Of a DNA stretch of 64,000 bases, positions 26,392 to 35,604 are shown one piece after another (within the stretch, counting starts at the first letter, position 1; each line of letters starts with the position of its first letter). This DNA is from F22 sp963668535. GTDB lineage: Bacteria > Bacteroidota > Bacteroidia > Bacteroidales > Bacteroidaceae. Under the pieces are notes generated by a model. The model saw nothing but the letters and a program-made list of their open reading frames with translations, had not been told where the DNA came from and searched no databases. The stretch spans positions 1,860,001 to 1,924,000 of the forward strand of contig OY764867.1 in the NCBI GenBank assembly GCA_963668535.1. The letters run 5' to 3'. The position numbers and the translations under genes are program-made.

Positions 26392-26802
26392 ATGGCAGCA
26401 ACATATAGAGATTATCAGAATTATAGAGAAGAAAATGAACGTTGGTTGATTGACAATGCCAATGAAGACGGTATCATGGAATTGCCATGTGGGGTGCAAT
26501 ACAAGGTCATCTTAAAGGGTAATGGCCCTATTCCTAAAGCGAAAAGCATGGTCAAAGTACATTATCGAGGAGAAACCATTAATGGTAAGGAGTTTGATAA
26601 TAGTTGGAAACGCAAAAAGCCAGCAACTTTTCGTGTCAATGAAGTTATTGATGGATGGCAAGAGGCTTTAAAAGTGATGCCACTAGGTTCTCGATGGATG
26701 ATTTATATCCCTTGGGAATTAGGATATGGTAAGCGAGGTTCTGGACCTATTAAGGCCTACTCGACATTGATATTTGAAGTTGAACTCTTAGGCGTACGAT
26801 AA
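26392..26802 (+). CDS. FKBP-type peptidyl-prolyl cis-trans isomerase
   Basis: A 136-aa cytoplasmic FKBP-fold protein without signal peptide. A short N-terminal helix precedes the FKBP domain (about 40-136), with VKVHYRGETINGKEFDNSW, the VIDGWQEALKVMPLGSRWMIYIPWELGYG core and the final strand STLIFEVELLGV. These are the active-site landmarks of prolyl isomerases of the FklB type. It lies tightly between the ArsC/Spx-like gene (5 bp) and the nnrD gene (3 bp), so it is operonic. Confidence 0.92.
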   Translation: MAATYRDYQNYREENERWLIDNANEDGIMELPCGVQYKVILKGNGPIPKAKSMVKVHYRGETINGKEFDNSWKRKKPATFRVNEVIDGWQEALKVMPLGSRWMIYIPWELGYGKRGSGPIKAYSTLIFEVELLGVR

Positions 26803-26805
26803 CAC

Positions 26806-28275
26806 ATGGCATCTTATGTATCGGTTGCACAAACCTTAGCGCAAGCTATTACCTCGCTGCAAAAAACGCAGCGAGTGTCTCGTATTTACTTTTTTGCAGG
26901 ACCAGAAGAAAATGGGGTGTTGACTATGGGTACGGCCAGTGCCTTAGCTGCCCTCTCTCCACGAGTAAGCGATGGGATTACTTTAGTGCATGTCACCCCA
27001 CGTGGTGCACACAGTGAAGATAATCGTCGCATGCGTGAGCGTGTGCCTGCATCTATAGATGTGATCACTGTAGAAACAAATTTTGAACCTATTGCTTTTG
27101 ACCCTACAGATGTTGTGATTGATGGTTTGTTTGGTATCGAATGTGAAACGCCGTTGGTTGGTGGTTTTGAAGCAATGATCAACTATATTAATAGTGTAGA
27201 TCCATTAACGATTTCTTTGACTTTACCTTCAGGTATGTATGCCGATGGTAGCAATCTTGGAAAAAATCAAGTGATGGTCGAACCACAAGCCACCATCTTA
27301 ACTTTACCATTGATTGTCAAGTATCTTAGTGATGCTGTACGAGCAATGGGCAGAGTCTTTGAAGTGGCCTATGCCCCTGATGAAGTAGGAAGTATCTGGC
27401 ATCAAGAAAAAGTTGAGTATCGCATGATCAACGAAGCGCGTATCAAGGCGCGTGTACAAACGATGTCTGAGTGGGCTCATAAGGGCACCTTTGGCAATGC
27501 ATTGCTTGTGGCTGGTAGTACAGGTATGGCTGGTGCAGCTGTGATGGCTGCCAAAGGAGCTATGCGAAGTGGGGTTGGTAAATTGACTTGTTTCTCTTCT
27601 CTCTGCAATCGAGAAATATTGCAGAATCAAGTGCCACAAGCAATGGTGCTTTTAGATGAGAATCCACATTGCTGGAGAGATAATATAGATGACTTAGAAC
27701 ATTTTTCGCACGTTTGTATTGGTCCTGGATTAGGGCAAAACCCAGATACAGGTGTGGCTCTCGATCACACTTTACGTGCCCTTAAGTTGATGAATATTCC
27801 ATGTGTTTTAGATGCTGATGCACTAAATCTAATGGCCAATCATAAAGAGATGATGCGTCATATTCCCGATGGGTCTATCTTGACACCACATTTGAAGGAA
27901 CTTGAGCGCTTGTCTTGTCGCTGTGCTTCCGTTATGGATTTGATTGTGCAAGCAGAGCGTATTGCTAAGGACTACAACTGTTACGTTGTTGTGAAAGGAC
28001 ATAACAGTGCAATCTGTTATCCTGATGGCTCGTTGTTTATCAATCCTACTGGCAATGCTGGTATGGCAACGGGTGGTAGTGGAGATGTCCTCTCTGGTGT
28101 TTTGCTTGGCTTGCTTGCTCATGGATATGCTCCAGAAGATGCCGTGCGATTAGGAGTCTATATACATGGGCTGGCTGGAGATTTGGCGGCCGAAGCGTTG
28201 ACTCCGATAGCGATGCATGCTGGTGATATTATTGAGTACCTTCCCCAAGCGTGGAAACACTTGATGGAGAAGTAA
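26806..28275 (+). CDS. nnrD: NAD(P)H-hydrate dehydratase with a degenerate epimerase domain
   Basis: A 489-aa protein of the bifunctional NnrE-NnrD type that repairs hydrated NAD(P)H. The C-terminal ADP-dependent dehydratase (about 210-489) is intact: HKGTFGNALLVAGSTGMAGA, IGPGLGQ, VLDADALNLMA, LTPHLKELERL and the nucleotide/catalytic loop GNAGMATGGSGDVLSG. The N-terminal epimerase half is shortened by roughly 45 residues and has lost hallmarks: GPGNNGGD-type loop is GPEENG, the DALFGTG metal site is DGLFGIEC, and the catalytic Asp of IDxPSG is Thr in SLTLPSG. Epimerase activity is probably lost. Starts 3 bp after the FKBP stop. Confidence 0.88.
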   Translation: MASYVSVAQTLAQAITSLQKTQRVSRIYFFAGPEENGVLTMGTASALAALSPRVSDGITLVHVTPRGAHSEDNRRMRERVPASIDVITVETNFEPIAFDPTDVVIDGLFGIECETPLVGGFEAMINYINSVDPLTISLTLPSGMYADGSNLGKNQVMVEPQATILTLPLIVKYLSDAVRAMGRVFEVAYAPDEVGSIWHQEKVEYRMINEARIKARVQTMSEWAHKGTFGNALLVAGSTGMAGAAVMAAKGAMRSGVGKLTCFSSLCNREILQNQVPQAMVLLDENPHCWRDNIDDLEHFSHVCIGPGLGQNPDTGVALDHTLRALKLMNIPCVLDADALNLMANHKEMMRHIPDGSILTPHLKELERLSCRCASVMDLIVQAERIAKDYNCYVVVKGHNSAICYPDGSLFINPTGNAGMATGGSGDVLSGVLLGLLAHGYAPEDAVRLGVYIHGLAGDLAAEALTPIAMHAGDIIEYLPQAWKHLMEK

Positions 28276-28300
28276 AATATAAACACTAAATACAGTAATT

Positions 28301-28810
28301 ATGGCTTTAAAAAAACGTGTTGAAAACAAATTAAATGCTCAGATTAATGCTGAAGCATGGTCGGCTTATTTATATCTTTCTATGTCTAATTATTTGGCTG
28401 CCGAAGGATTAAATGGTTTTGCAACTTGGATGAGAGTGCAATATGAAGAAGAAACTTTTCATCTGATGCATATGATTGACTATGTCAATGAACGTGGTGG
28501 ACGGGTTTTATTGCAACCAATAGCTGAAGTTCCTACTGTCTGGGATAACCTATTGCATGTATTCGAAGACACTTTAAAACATGAGGAACAAGTTAGCGAA
28601 CTAATTAATGAATGTATGGATGTGGCTATCGAAGAGCGCGACCATGCTACGCAGAGCTTTTTGAAGTTCTATGTTGATGAACAAGTCGAAGAGGAAGCCA
28701 CTGTGAGTGATTTATTGAATAATATAAAAATGACAGGTGCCAGTGGTAATGGAGTCTTCTTCTTGGACAAGGAATGTGCCACAAGAACCTTTACTGCACC
28801 AACTGTATAA
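28301..28810 (+). CDS. ftnA: Non-haem ferritin
   Basis: A 169-aa four-helix-bundle ferritin that stores iron as mineralised Fe(III) in a 24-mer cage. Ferroxidase ligands are visible in order: Glu in NAEAWSAYLYLS, Glu and His in YEEETFHLMHM, Glu in HEEQVSEL and the Gln/Glu region of VDEQVEEEATV. The length is standard for bacterial FtnA. It is followed 10 bp later by xthA and preceded 25 bp earlier by nnrD, so it may be co-transcribed with a set of repair and redox genes, consistent with an oxidative-stress theme. Confidence 0.93.
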   Translation: MALKKRVENKLNAQINAEAWSAYLYLSMSNYLAAEGLNGFATWMRVQYEEETFHLMHMIDYVNERGGRVLLQPIAEVPTVWDNLLHVFEDTLKHEEQVSELINECMDVAIEERDHATQSFLKFYVDEQVEEEATVSDLLNNIKMTGASGNGVFFLDKECATRTFTAPTV

Positions 28811-28820
28811 ACTGTATAAT

Positions 28821-29585
28821 ATGAAATTGATTTCTTGGAATGTCAACGGCATTCGTGCTGTGATGAAAAAAGATTTCCCTACTACTTTAGCTACACTGAA
28901 CCCAGATATTCTTTGTGTGCAGGAAACAAAAGCACAAGATGATCAAGTACGTGAAGCATTACAAGATATTGAAGGGTACCACCTATATATGAATTCGGCC
29001 GTGAGAAAAGGATATTCTGGTACTGCCATTCTTTCAAAAGAAGAACCCATTGGTGTGGTGCATGATATCGGTATTGAAGAGCATGATCAAGAGGGACGAG
29101 TGCAGTGTGTTGAATATCCTGACTTTTACCTTGTCAATGTCTATGTTCCCAATTCAGGTAGTGAATTGGCAAGATTAGATTATCGGGGTGGTTGGGATCA
29201 GGTGTTTTTTGACTATTTAAAGAATTTGGAGAAAAACAAGCCTGTGATTGTGTGCGGAGATTTTAATGTAGCACATCAGGCTGTTGATTTGGCACGTCCT
29301 AAACAAAATTATAATAAATCAGCTGGATATACACAGAAAGAAATTGATGGTATGGATCGCTTTACACAGGGTGGGCTAGTCGATTCCTTCCGTTATCTAT
29401 ATCCAGATGTAACTGAAGCTTATTCATGGTGGAGTTACCGTGGTGGCGCACGAGCTAAGAATGTGGGATGGCGTATTGATTACTTCCTATTGAGTAAATC
29501 ATTGCTACCACGTTTAAAGGAAGCCTGGATTAACTCTGAAGTGATGGGCTCTGACCATTGTCCTGTGGGAATTATTCTGGAATAA
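28821..29585 (+). CDS. xthA: Exodeoxyribonuclease III
   Basis: A 254-aa Mg2+-dependent AP endonuclease/3'-exonuclease of base-excision repair. The start MKLISWNVNGIRAV, the metal ligand Glu in ILCVQETKAQ, the catalytic YVPNSG, the GDFNVAH motif, WWSYRGGARAKNVGWRIDYFL and the final GSDHCPVG with Asp-His are all present. I chose the ATG at 28821; the longer frame from 28737 lies within the ferritin gene. It ends the purU-xthA run at a bidirectional terminator. Confidence 0.95.
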   Translation: MKLISWNVNGIRAVMKKDFPTTLATLNPDILCVQETKAQDDQVREALQDIEGYHLYMNSAVRKGYSGTAILSKEEPIGVVHDIGIEEHDQEGRVQCVEYPDFYLVNVYVPNSGSELARLDYRGGWDQVFFDYLKNLEKNKPVIVCGDFNVAHQAVDLARPKQNYNKSAGYTQKEIDGMDRFTQGGLVDSFRYLYPDVTEAYSWWSYRGGARAKNVGWRIDYFLLSKSLLPRLKEAWINSEVMGSDHCPVGIILE

Positions 29586-29602
29586 AGTGTCCTTATATAT
29601 AA

Positions 29603-29640
29603 AAAAGATAAGGTGTAGCTAAATCTACACCCTATCTTTT
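29603..29640. terminator. Bidirectional terminator between xthA and nadE
   Basis: A 16-bp stem (29603-29618 with 29625-29640) with one mismatch and a 6-nt loop, flanked by A on the left and T on the right. It lies between the convergent xthA and nadE genes and serves both. Confidence 0.85.
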
Positions 29641-29643
29641 TAT

Positions 29644-31590
29644 TTATACATCTATATCTACATTCCATGCAGACCATTTCGCATCGCTAGGCATACGCCA
29701 GTCTCCACGCGGTGAAAGACTTACCGAACCAACTTTAGGTCCATCAGGCACACAACTGCGTTTGAATTGTTGTTGAAAGAATCGGCGATGGAAAATCTTC
29801 AACCATTTCAGTATCGTTTCTTTATCAAAATCCTCTGCAAAAGTATATTGAGCTAGGAAGTATATTTTTTCAGGACCAAATCCGTGGCGTAAGAAGTAAT
29901 ATAAGAAGAAGTCATGTAAGATATATGGACCAACTAAATCTTCTGTTTTTTGTTTGATATTGCCATTCTCATCCGCAGGAATTAATTCAGGACTGATAGG
30001 TGTATCAGCAATGTCTAGTAGCGTCACTTTTGTAGCACCGCTGAGTTTATGTGTAGCATACCATAGCACTAAATGACGTACCAATGTTTTAGGGACACTG
30101 CAATTGACTGCATACATAGACATATGATCGCCATTGTATGTGGCCCATCCAAGAGCCATTTCACTCATATCCCCTGTACCGATAACGATACCTCCCATCT
30201 GATTGGCTACGTTCATAAGTATCTTGGTGCGTTCACGAGCTTGTACATTTTCATAAGTAATATCATGTACAGATGGATCATGACCGATGGCTTCAAAGTG
30301 TTGCATACAAGCATCAGCGATAGAAATCTCATGAATAGTAACACCAAGCTCCGTCATAAGATTCATGGCATTGGTGTATGTACGGTCGGTTGTTCCAAAT
30401 CCTGGCATGGTAATCCCGATGATGCCTTTGCGATCTAACCGTAGATAATCAAAAGCCTCCACACACACAAGCAAAGCCAATGTACTGTCTAGTCCCCCCG
30501 AAATACCAATAACGATTTGTTGACAACCTATATGTTGTAGACGATTAGCAAGCCCAGCTACTTGTATAGATATAATTTCCTCGCAGTGTATTGTTTTGCT
30601 CTGTGCATCTCCTGGCACAAATGGAGTTTGGGGCAAGAAGCGTGTCAAAGAAGCTTGTGGCAGCTTTTTATCTTGTGGTTGCACATCATAAAAAATCGTT
30701 TCAAGTAGCGACTTTTGATGTACACGCATCGCTGTGCTAAATGTTGAATTAGTCCGACGTTCGTTTCGAAGTGATTGAATATCTATTTCTGAGTAGATGA
30801 CTTGTGCATCGTTGATAAATCGTTTCCCTTCTGCGAGCAATCGCCCATTCTCGTAGATATATAGGCAACTTTGGAAAACCACATCGGTAGTACTCTCGCC
30901 AGTTCCACAAGAGGAGTATATATACCCAGCTATACACCGGGCAGATTGTTGATTGACCAATTGTTTTAGATAATCATGTTTCCCCACAGCAGCTGTATCA
31001 GCACTTAGATTGACAATAATATCCGCATTGGCCATAGTCAAGAAAGTGCTAGGAGGGGCAGGGCTCCATAGATCCTCACAAATCTCAATTCCAAAATTGA
31101 AATATGGTGTGCGCACCACAAGGGGTTTGTTGTCGATAGCTATTGTTTGTCCGTTGAGTTGGCAGTTTTGAGGTAAAATGTCCGATGCTGGTGTAAACCA
31201 TCGTTTCTCGTAAAACTCCTTATAATTAGGTAGGTATTGTTTGGCTACGATACAATGTACCTGTCCATCACCGATCACTACGGCTGCGTTGATAAGTTGT
31301 CCACCTAGTGCCATCGGACAGCCCACAACAGTGAGCATACCAGAGACCTCCGAAGATTTTTGTATTAGCCAATTCAGATTTTCCAACGCAGTGTCTAGCA
31401 ACTGATTATTTTGAAACAGATCCCCACAACTGTAGCCCGTGATCCCCAATTCTGGAGTCACAAGCAATCGGCTACCTTGTTGATGGGCCTCTTGCATGCA
31501 CGCATATAGACGTTGAGCATTTGTGCGTGGATCGGCAAGTGCCATGATAGGGCTGGCCGTTGCTACTTTGACAAATCCATGTTGTATCAT
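29644..31590 (-). CDS. nadE: Glutamine-dependent NAD+ synthetase
   Basis: Amidates nicotinate adenine dinucleotide to NAD+, using ammonia from its own glutaminase. The 648-aa product has an N-terminal nitrilase/CN-hydrolase domain (about 1-280) with the Glu of VTPELGITGYSC, the Lys of KQYLPNYKEFYEKRWF and the catalytic Cys in FGIEICEDLW. The C-terminal synthetase domain carries the PP-loop IVIGISGGLDSTLALL, VIGTGDMSEMALGW and KLSGATKVTL. I chose the ATG at 31590: the longer frame to 31704 crosses a promoter box. It is divergent from hisS. Confidence 0.95.
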   Translation of the reverse strand: MIQHGFVKVATASPIMALADPRTNAQRLYACMQEAHQQGSRLLVTPELGITGYSCGDLFQNNQLLDTALENLNWLIQKSSEVSGMLTVVGCPMALGGQLINAAVVIGDGQVHCIVAKQYLPNYKEFYEKRWFTPASDILPQNCQLNGQTIAIDNKPLVVRTPYFNFGIEICEDLWSPAPPSTFLTMANADIIVNLSADTAAVGKHDYLKQLVNQQSARCIAGYIYSSCGTGESTTDVVFQSCLYIYENGRLLAEGKRFINDAQVIYSEIDIQSLRNERRTNSTFSTAMRVHQKSLLETIFYDVQPQDKKLPQASLTRFLPQTPFVPGDAQSKTIHCEEIISIQVAGLANRLQHIGCQQIVIGISGGLDSTLALLVCVEAFDYLRLDRKGIIGITMPGFGTTDRTYTNAMNLMTELGVTIHEISIADACMQHFEAIGHDPSVHDITYENVQARERTKILMNVANQMGGIVIGTGDMSEMALGWATYNGDHMSMYAVNCSVPKTLVRHLVLWYATHKLSGATKVTLLDIADTPISPELIPADENGNIKQKTEDLVGPYILHDFFLYYFLRHGFGPEKIYFLAQYTFAEDFDKETILKWLKIFHRRFFQQQFKRSCVPDGPKVGSVSLSPRGDWRMPSDAKWSAWNVDIDV

Positions 31591-31627
31591 ATATTCTTTT
31601 TTAGAACGATAGTTTTTGTTTACAGTA

Positions 31628-31675
31628 CAAATGTAAGGACAATCTCTGAGATAAAGAAAAAAATGCGTATCTTTG
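31628..31675. promoter_or_regulatory. Divergent -7 boxes for nadE and hisS
   Basis: Minus-strand TACATTTG (31628-31635) lies 37 bp before the nadE ATG. Plus-strand TATCTTTG followed by C (31668-31675) lies 52 bp before the hisS ATG. Neither has a clear TTTG -33 box. Confidence 0.55.
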
Positions 31676-31727
31676 CAGGCACTTATCATAAGTAAGAACA
31701 ACATATAACGATCCGAATATACATATT

Positions 31728-33092
31728 ATGGCACAGAAACCAGGTATTCCAAAAGGTACAAGAGACTTTTCGCCTGTAGAGATGGCGAAGCGCAATTACA
31801 TATTTGATACGATTCGCGACGTATATCATCTGTATGGATTTCAACAGATAGAGACACCAGCCATGGAGAATCTATCGACCCTTATGGGGAAATATGGAGA
31901 AGAGGGAGATAAGCTTCTTTTCAAGATTCAAAATTCAGGAGATTACTTCAAGAAATTATCTGACGACGAGTTACTTTCACGCGATGCAGCCAAATTGGCT
32001 AGTAAATTTTGTGAGAAAGGGCTCCGTTATGATTTGACCGTGCCTTTTGCACGTTTCGTCGTACAGCATCGTGATGAGATAACTTTTCCTTTCAAGCGAT
32101 ACCAGATTCAACCAGTATGGCGTGCCGATCGTCCACAAAAGGGACGTTATCGTGAATTTTTTCAGTGCGATGCCGATGTTGTTGGTAGTGACTCCTTGAT
32201 CAACGAAGTAGAATTGATGCAGATTGTAGATGAAGTGTTTAAGCGCTTTGGCATCCGCGTGTGTATCAAAATCAATAACCGTAAGATTTTGTCTGGTATT
32301 GCCGAGATGATTGGACATGCCGATAAAATTGTGGACATAACCGTCGCTATTGATAAACTTGACAAGATTGGTCTGGACAACGTTAATCAGGAATTGGCCG
32401 ATAAAGGCATCCCTCAAGAAGCCATTGACCAATTGCAACCAATCATTCTTCTTTCTGGAACAAATGCTGAGAAGTTGGAGACGTTAAAGACAGCACTTGC
32501 ATCGACAGAAGTGGGATTGAAGGGTATTGAAGAAACTCAGTTTATCCTTGACACTTTAGACAAGATGGGGCTACATAATGAGATGGAATTAGATCTTACT
32601 TTGGCTCGCGGTTTGAATTATTACACAGGTGCTATCTTTGAAGTCAAAGCACTGGATGTGCAAATTGGATCCATCACTGGTGGAGGTCGTTATGATAATC
32701 TTACTGGAGTATTTGGTCTTTCAGGTGTATCTGGGGTAGGTATTAGTTTTGGTGCCGATCGTATATTTGATGTCTTGAATCAATTAGAACTTTATCCCAA
32801 AGAGGCTGTACACGGCACCCAGCTTTTATTTATTAATTTTGGCGATCAAGAAGCAGCTTTCTGCATGCAGATGTCTGTTTTCTTGCGTAAAGCAGGTGTA
32901 CGTGCCGAGTTATATCCAGATAATGTAAAGATGAAGAAGCAGATGACTTATGCCAATAAGAAATCCATTCCTTTCGTTGCACTTGTTGGTGAATCAGAAA
33001 TGACCGAAGGCAAGATGACACTTAAGAATATGGAATCTGGAGAGCAAGAATTGGTTTCAGTTGATGAGGCTATTGCTCGTATTCAATCATAA
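31728..33092 (+). CDS. hisS: Histidyl-tRNA synthetase
   Basis: A 454-aa class II aminoacyl-tRNA synthetase. Motif 1 is in GTRDFSPVEMAKRNYIFDTIRDVYHLYGF, motif 2 in RYQIQPVWRADRPQKGRYREFFQCD, the HisA signature in LARGLNYYTGAIFEV and motif 3 in GVSGVGISFGADRIFDVL. An anticodon-binding domain follows (about 355-454). All are intact. It is monocistronic, with its own -7 box and a long near-perfect palindrome after the stop. Confidence 0.97.
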   Translation: MAQKPGIPKGTRDFSPVEMAKRNYIFDTIRDVYHLYGFQQIETPAMENLSTLMGKYGEEGDKLLFKIQNSGDYFKKLSDDELLSRDAAKLASKFCEKGLRYDLTVPFARFVVQHRDEITFPFKRYQIQPVWRADRPQKGRYREFFQCDADVVGSDSLINEVELMQIVDEVFKRFGIRVCIKINNRKILSGIAEMIGHADKIVDITVAIDKLDKIGLDNVNQELADKGIPQEAIDQLQPIILLSGTNAEKLETLKTALASTEVGLKGIEETQFILDTLDKMGLHNEMELDLTLARGLNYYTGAIFEVKALDVQIGSITGGGRYDNLTGVFGLSGVSGVGISFGADRIFDVLNQLELYPKEAVHGTQLLFINFGDQEAAFCMQMSVFLRKAGVRAELYPDNVKMKKQMTYANKKSIPFVALVGESEMTEGKMTLKNMESGEQELVSVDEAIARIQS

Positions 33093-33129
33093 GATACAAG
33101 TCGATCAACATTTATTTATTTATAGTATT

Positions 33130-33169
33130 ATGCCAGCGTGTTCGCAATATATTGCAAACACGCTGGCAT
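33130..33169. terminator. Long palindromic terminator after hisS
   Basis: A 40-bp near-perfect palindrome: 13-bp outer stem (33130-33142 / 33157-33169), one mismatch, 5-bp inner stem and a 2-nt loop. It lies 37 bp beyond the hisS stop and could act in both directions, backing up the glnN terminator. Confidence 0.75.
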
Positions 33170-33227
33170 TGTTTATAATTTGAAAATAGTCTCGTTATTT
33201 TGAATGGGGGGGTGACTACTATATAAT

Positions 33228-33272
33228 AAGTTAGAGGAGAGTAACCTCGCGGTCGCTCTCCTCAGCAAACTT
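33228..33272. other. Structured intergenic element (branched hairpin)
   Basis: GAGGAGAG (33234-33241) pairs with CTCTCCTC (33256-33263). The outer arms AAGTT / AACTT (33228-33232, 33268-33272) and an inner ACC/GGT extend the pairing. The element sits between two terminator-like hairpins in the hisS-glnN gap and has no obvious T-tract. It may be a small RNA or part of the glnN 3' end. Confidence 0.4.
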
Positions 33273-33290
33273 AAAACAACCAACAAAAGA

Positions 33291-33341
33291 TGGAAGGCAG
33301 CCTATAAATAGGTTAGATCTATAGGCCTTGTGTGCCTTCCA
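33291..33341 (-). terminator. Complex hairpin/terminator after glnN
   Basis: TGGAAGGCA (33291-33299) pairs with TGCCTTCCA (33333-33341), and inside it GCCTATA (33300-33306) pairs with TATAGGC (33320-33326). It begins 8 bp beyond the glnN stop. The inner arm can alternatively fold locally as CCTATAAATAGG (33301-33312). Confidence 0.6.
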
Positions 33342-33348
33342 ACGAGTC

Positions 33349-35538
33349 TTATCTTATGAATAGAAGCTCACGATATTTAGGGAGCGTCCACATTTCATTA
33401 TCTACAATAAGTTCAAGCTTATCGATATGGTAACGGATCTTATCGAAGAATGGAAGTACATCATCGTGATAAGCAATAGCCTTAGCACGTTCACCTTCAA
33501 TCTTATTAGCCACCTTACGAGCATCAATCATAGCCTTTACATTTTCTTGGATAAAGGCAGTACGTTCTGCGATTTCCTTGATTAGGTCAAGGTTGCGAGC
33601 AGATAGTTTAGCTGAATCTTCACCAGGGAATAGATCTTTCATCTTATACACATTATCTATAAGAGCAGATTGGTATTCAGTGGCTACAGGGATGATATGG
33701 TTCATTGCCAAATCACCTAGTACACGAGCTTCAATTTGTATCTTCTTCGTGTATGTTTCCCATTTCACTTCAGTACGTGCTTTAAGCTCTTTACGGCTAA
33801 GTACTTTCACGCGTTCAAACATCTCCATAGTTTCTTCTGAGATGTAGTTGTCAAAAATAACTGGGACGCTAGTTTCACAGTCAAGACCACGTTTAGCAGC
33901 TTCAGCTTTCCATTCTTCGCTATACCCATTGCCGTCAAAGTGAATTGGTTCACATTCGATAAGATACTTACGTACCACATCAAGGATAGCTGCGATTTTA
34001 GGTTCCCCTTTCTCGATCAACGCATCTACTTCCACCTTAAATTGTGCCAGTTGATCAGCTACCGCAGTGTTCAATGCGATCATAGCAGCACCACAGTTGG
34101 CTTGCGAACCTACCGCACGAAACTCAAAGCGATTGCCTGTAAAGGCAAATGGAGAGGTACGGTTACGATCCGTATTATCAATTAGAAGTTCTGGAACTTG
34201 TGGAATATCTAGTTTAAGACCTTGCTTGCCACTCATACCCAATAGCTCATTCTTGTCGCTTTCAACCAAGTGTTTGAACAATTTAGATATTTGCTTTCCA
34301 AGGAAACTTGAAATAATTGCTGGAGGCGCTTCGTTTGCACCTAGACGGTGTGCATTAGTTGCACTTGAGATACTTGCTTTCACAAGACCATTGTGCTTGT
34401 AAACCGCCATCAATGTGTTGGCTACAAAAGTTACAAAACGAAGATTTTCTTCTGGAGTTTTACCAGGAGCCATCAAAGCGATACCAGTATCTGTACCAAG
34501 TGACCAGTTATTGTGCTTACCACTACCGTTGATACCAGCAAATGGTTTTTCGTGAAGCAATACACGGAAGCCATGACGACGTGCAATTTTACGCATCAAT
34601 GACATAGTCAATAGATTGTGGTCATTAGCCAAGTTAGCTTCTTCAAAGATAGGAGCCAACTCAAATTGGTTAGGAGCCACCTCATTGTGACGAGTTTTTA
34701 CAGGCACACCTAGTTTCAAAGCTTCGATTTCTAGCTCCTTCATAAACATAGCCACACGAGTAGGGATAGCACCGAAGTAGTGGTCTTCCAATTGTTGATT
34801 CTTAGCAGAATCGTGTCCCATCAATGTACGACCTGTCAATAACAAGTCAGGACGAGCAGCATACAAACCTTCATCGATAAGGAAATATTCTTGTTCCCAA
34901 CCTAGGTACGAGTACACTTTATTTACTTCAGGGTTGAAATAACGCACAACATCAGTTGCCGCCTTGTTAACTGCACGAAGTGATTTCAATAGAGGGGCCT
35001 TGTAGTCAAGAGACTCACCAGTATATGCGATAAATACAGTAGGAATGCATAGTGTATCATCTACAATGAATGCAGGTGAAGATGGATCCCACGCAGTATA
35101 ACCACGTGCCTCAAATGTATTACGGATACCACCATTAGGGAATGAAGATGCATCAGGTTCTTGTTGAACAAGCAATTTACCCGAGAAATCTTCTAGCATA
35201 CCACCTTTGCCATCGTGTTCTACAAAAGCGTCATGCTTTTCAGCAGTACCTTCAGTCAAAGGAGCAAACCAGTGTGTATAGTGAGTAACGCCTAGTTCCA
35301 TTGCCCATGCACGCATACCTTTAGCGATTTCATCTGCGATAGTACGATCTAGCGTTTGACCATTCTCAATAGTATCAATCAATTGATTGTACACCTTGCT
35401 TGGTAGATACTTAAACATTTTCTCCTTATTGAAAACGTATTTACCAAAAAATTCAGACGGACGTTCTGTGACGTTTGGAACTTCAACAGCCTTCTTTGCA
35501 AAAGCTGATTCTACGACTCTAAATCTTAGTTTTGACAT
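33349..35538 (-). CDS. glnN: Type III glutamine synthetase
   Basis: A 729-aa GSIII that makes glutamine from glutamate, ammonia and ATP, the main ammonia-assimilating enzyme of Bacteroidales. Diagnostic blocks are GVTHYTHWFAPLTEGTAEKHD, the metal-site region YSYLGWEQEYFLID, the glutamate/nucleotide region VPVKTRHNEVAPNQFELAP, FAGINGSGKHNNWSLGT, RLGANEAPPAIIS and NRTSPFAFTGNRFEFRAVGS. All are intact and the length is standard for GSIII (~730 aa). It is third in the dapF-dapL-glnN run, 66 bp after dapL. This links nitrogen assimilation to diaminopimelate/lysine synthesis. Confidence 0.97.
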   Translation of the reverse strand: MSKLRFRVVESAFAKKAVEVPNVTERPSEFFGKYVFNKEKMFKYLPSKVYNQLIDTIENGQTLDRTIADEIAKGMRAWAMELGVTHYTHWFAPLTEGTAEKHDAFVEHDGKGGMLEDFSGKLLVQQEPDASSFPNGGIRNTFEARGYTAWDPSSPAFIVDDTLCIPTVFIAYTGESLDYKAPLLKSLRAVNKAATDVVRYFNPEVNKVYSYLGWEQEYFLIDEGLYAARPDLLLTGRTLMGHDSAKNQQLEDHYFGAIPTRVAMFMKELEIEALKLGVPVKTRHNEVAPNQFELAPIFEEANLANDHNLLTMSLMRKIARRHGFRVLLHEKPFAGINGSGKHNNWSLGTDTGIALMAPGKTPEENLRFVTFVANTLMAVYKHNGLVKASISSATNAHRLGANEAPPAIISSFLGKQISKLFKHLVESDKNELLGMSGKQGLKLDIPQVPELLIDNTDRNRTSPFAFTGNRFEFRAVGSQANCGAAMIALNTAVADQLAQFKVEVDALIEKGEPKIAAILDVVRKYLIECEPIHFDGNGYSEEWKAEAAKRGLDCETSVPVIFDNYISEETMEMFERVKVLSRKELKARTEVKWETYTKKIQIEARVLGDLAMNHIIPVATEYQSALIDNVYKMKDLFPGEDSAKLSARNLDLIKEIAERTAFIQENVKAMIDARKVANKIEGERAKAIAYHDDVLPFFDKIRYHIDKLELIVDNEMWTLPKYRELLFIR

Positions 35539-35604
35539 AATAATTGAGGTTTTTATTAGTAATCTTTGTATGTCTATTGAATGTTTTTGTTTTAGTGACT
35601 GCTT

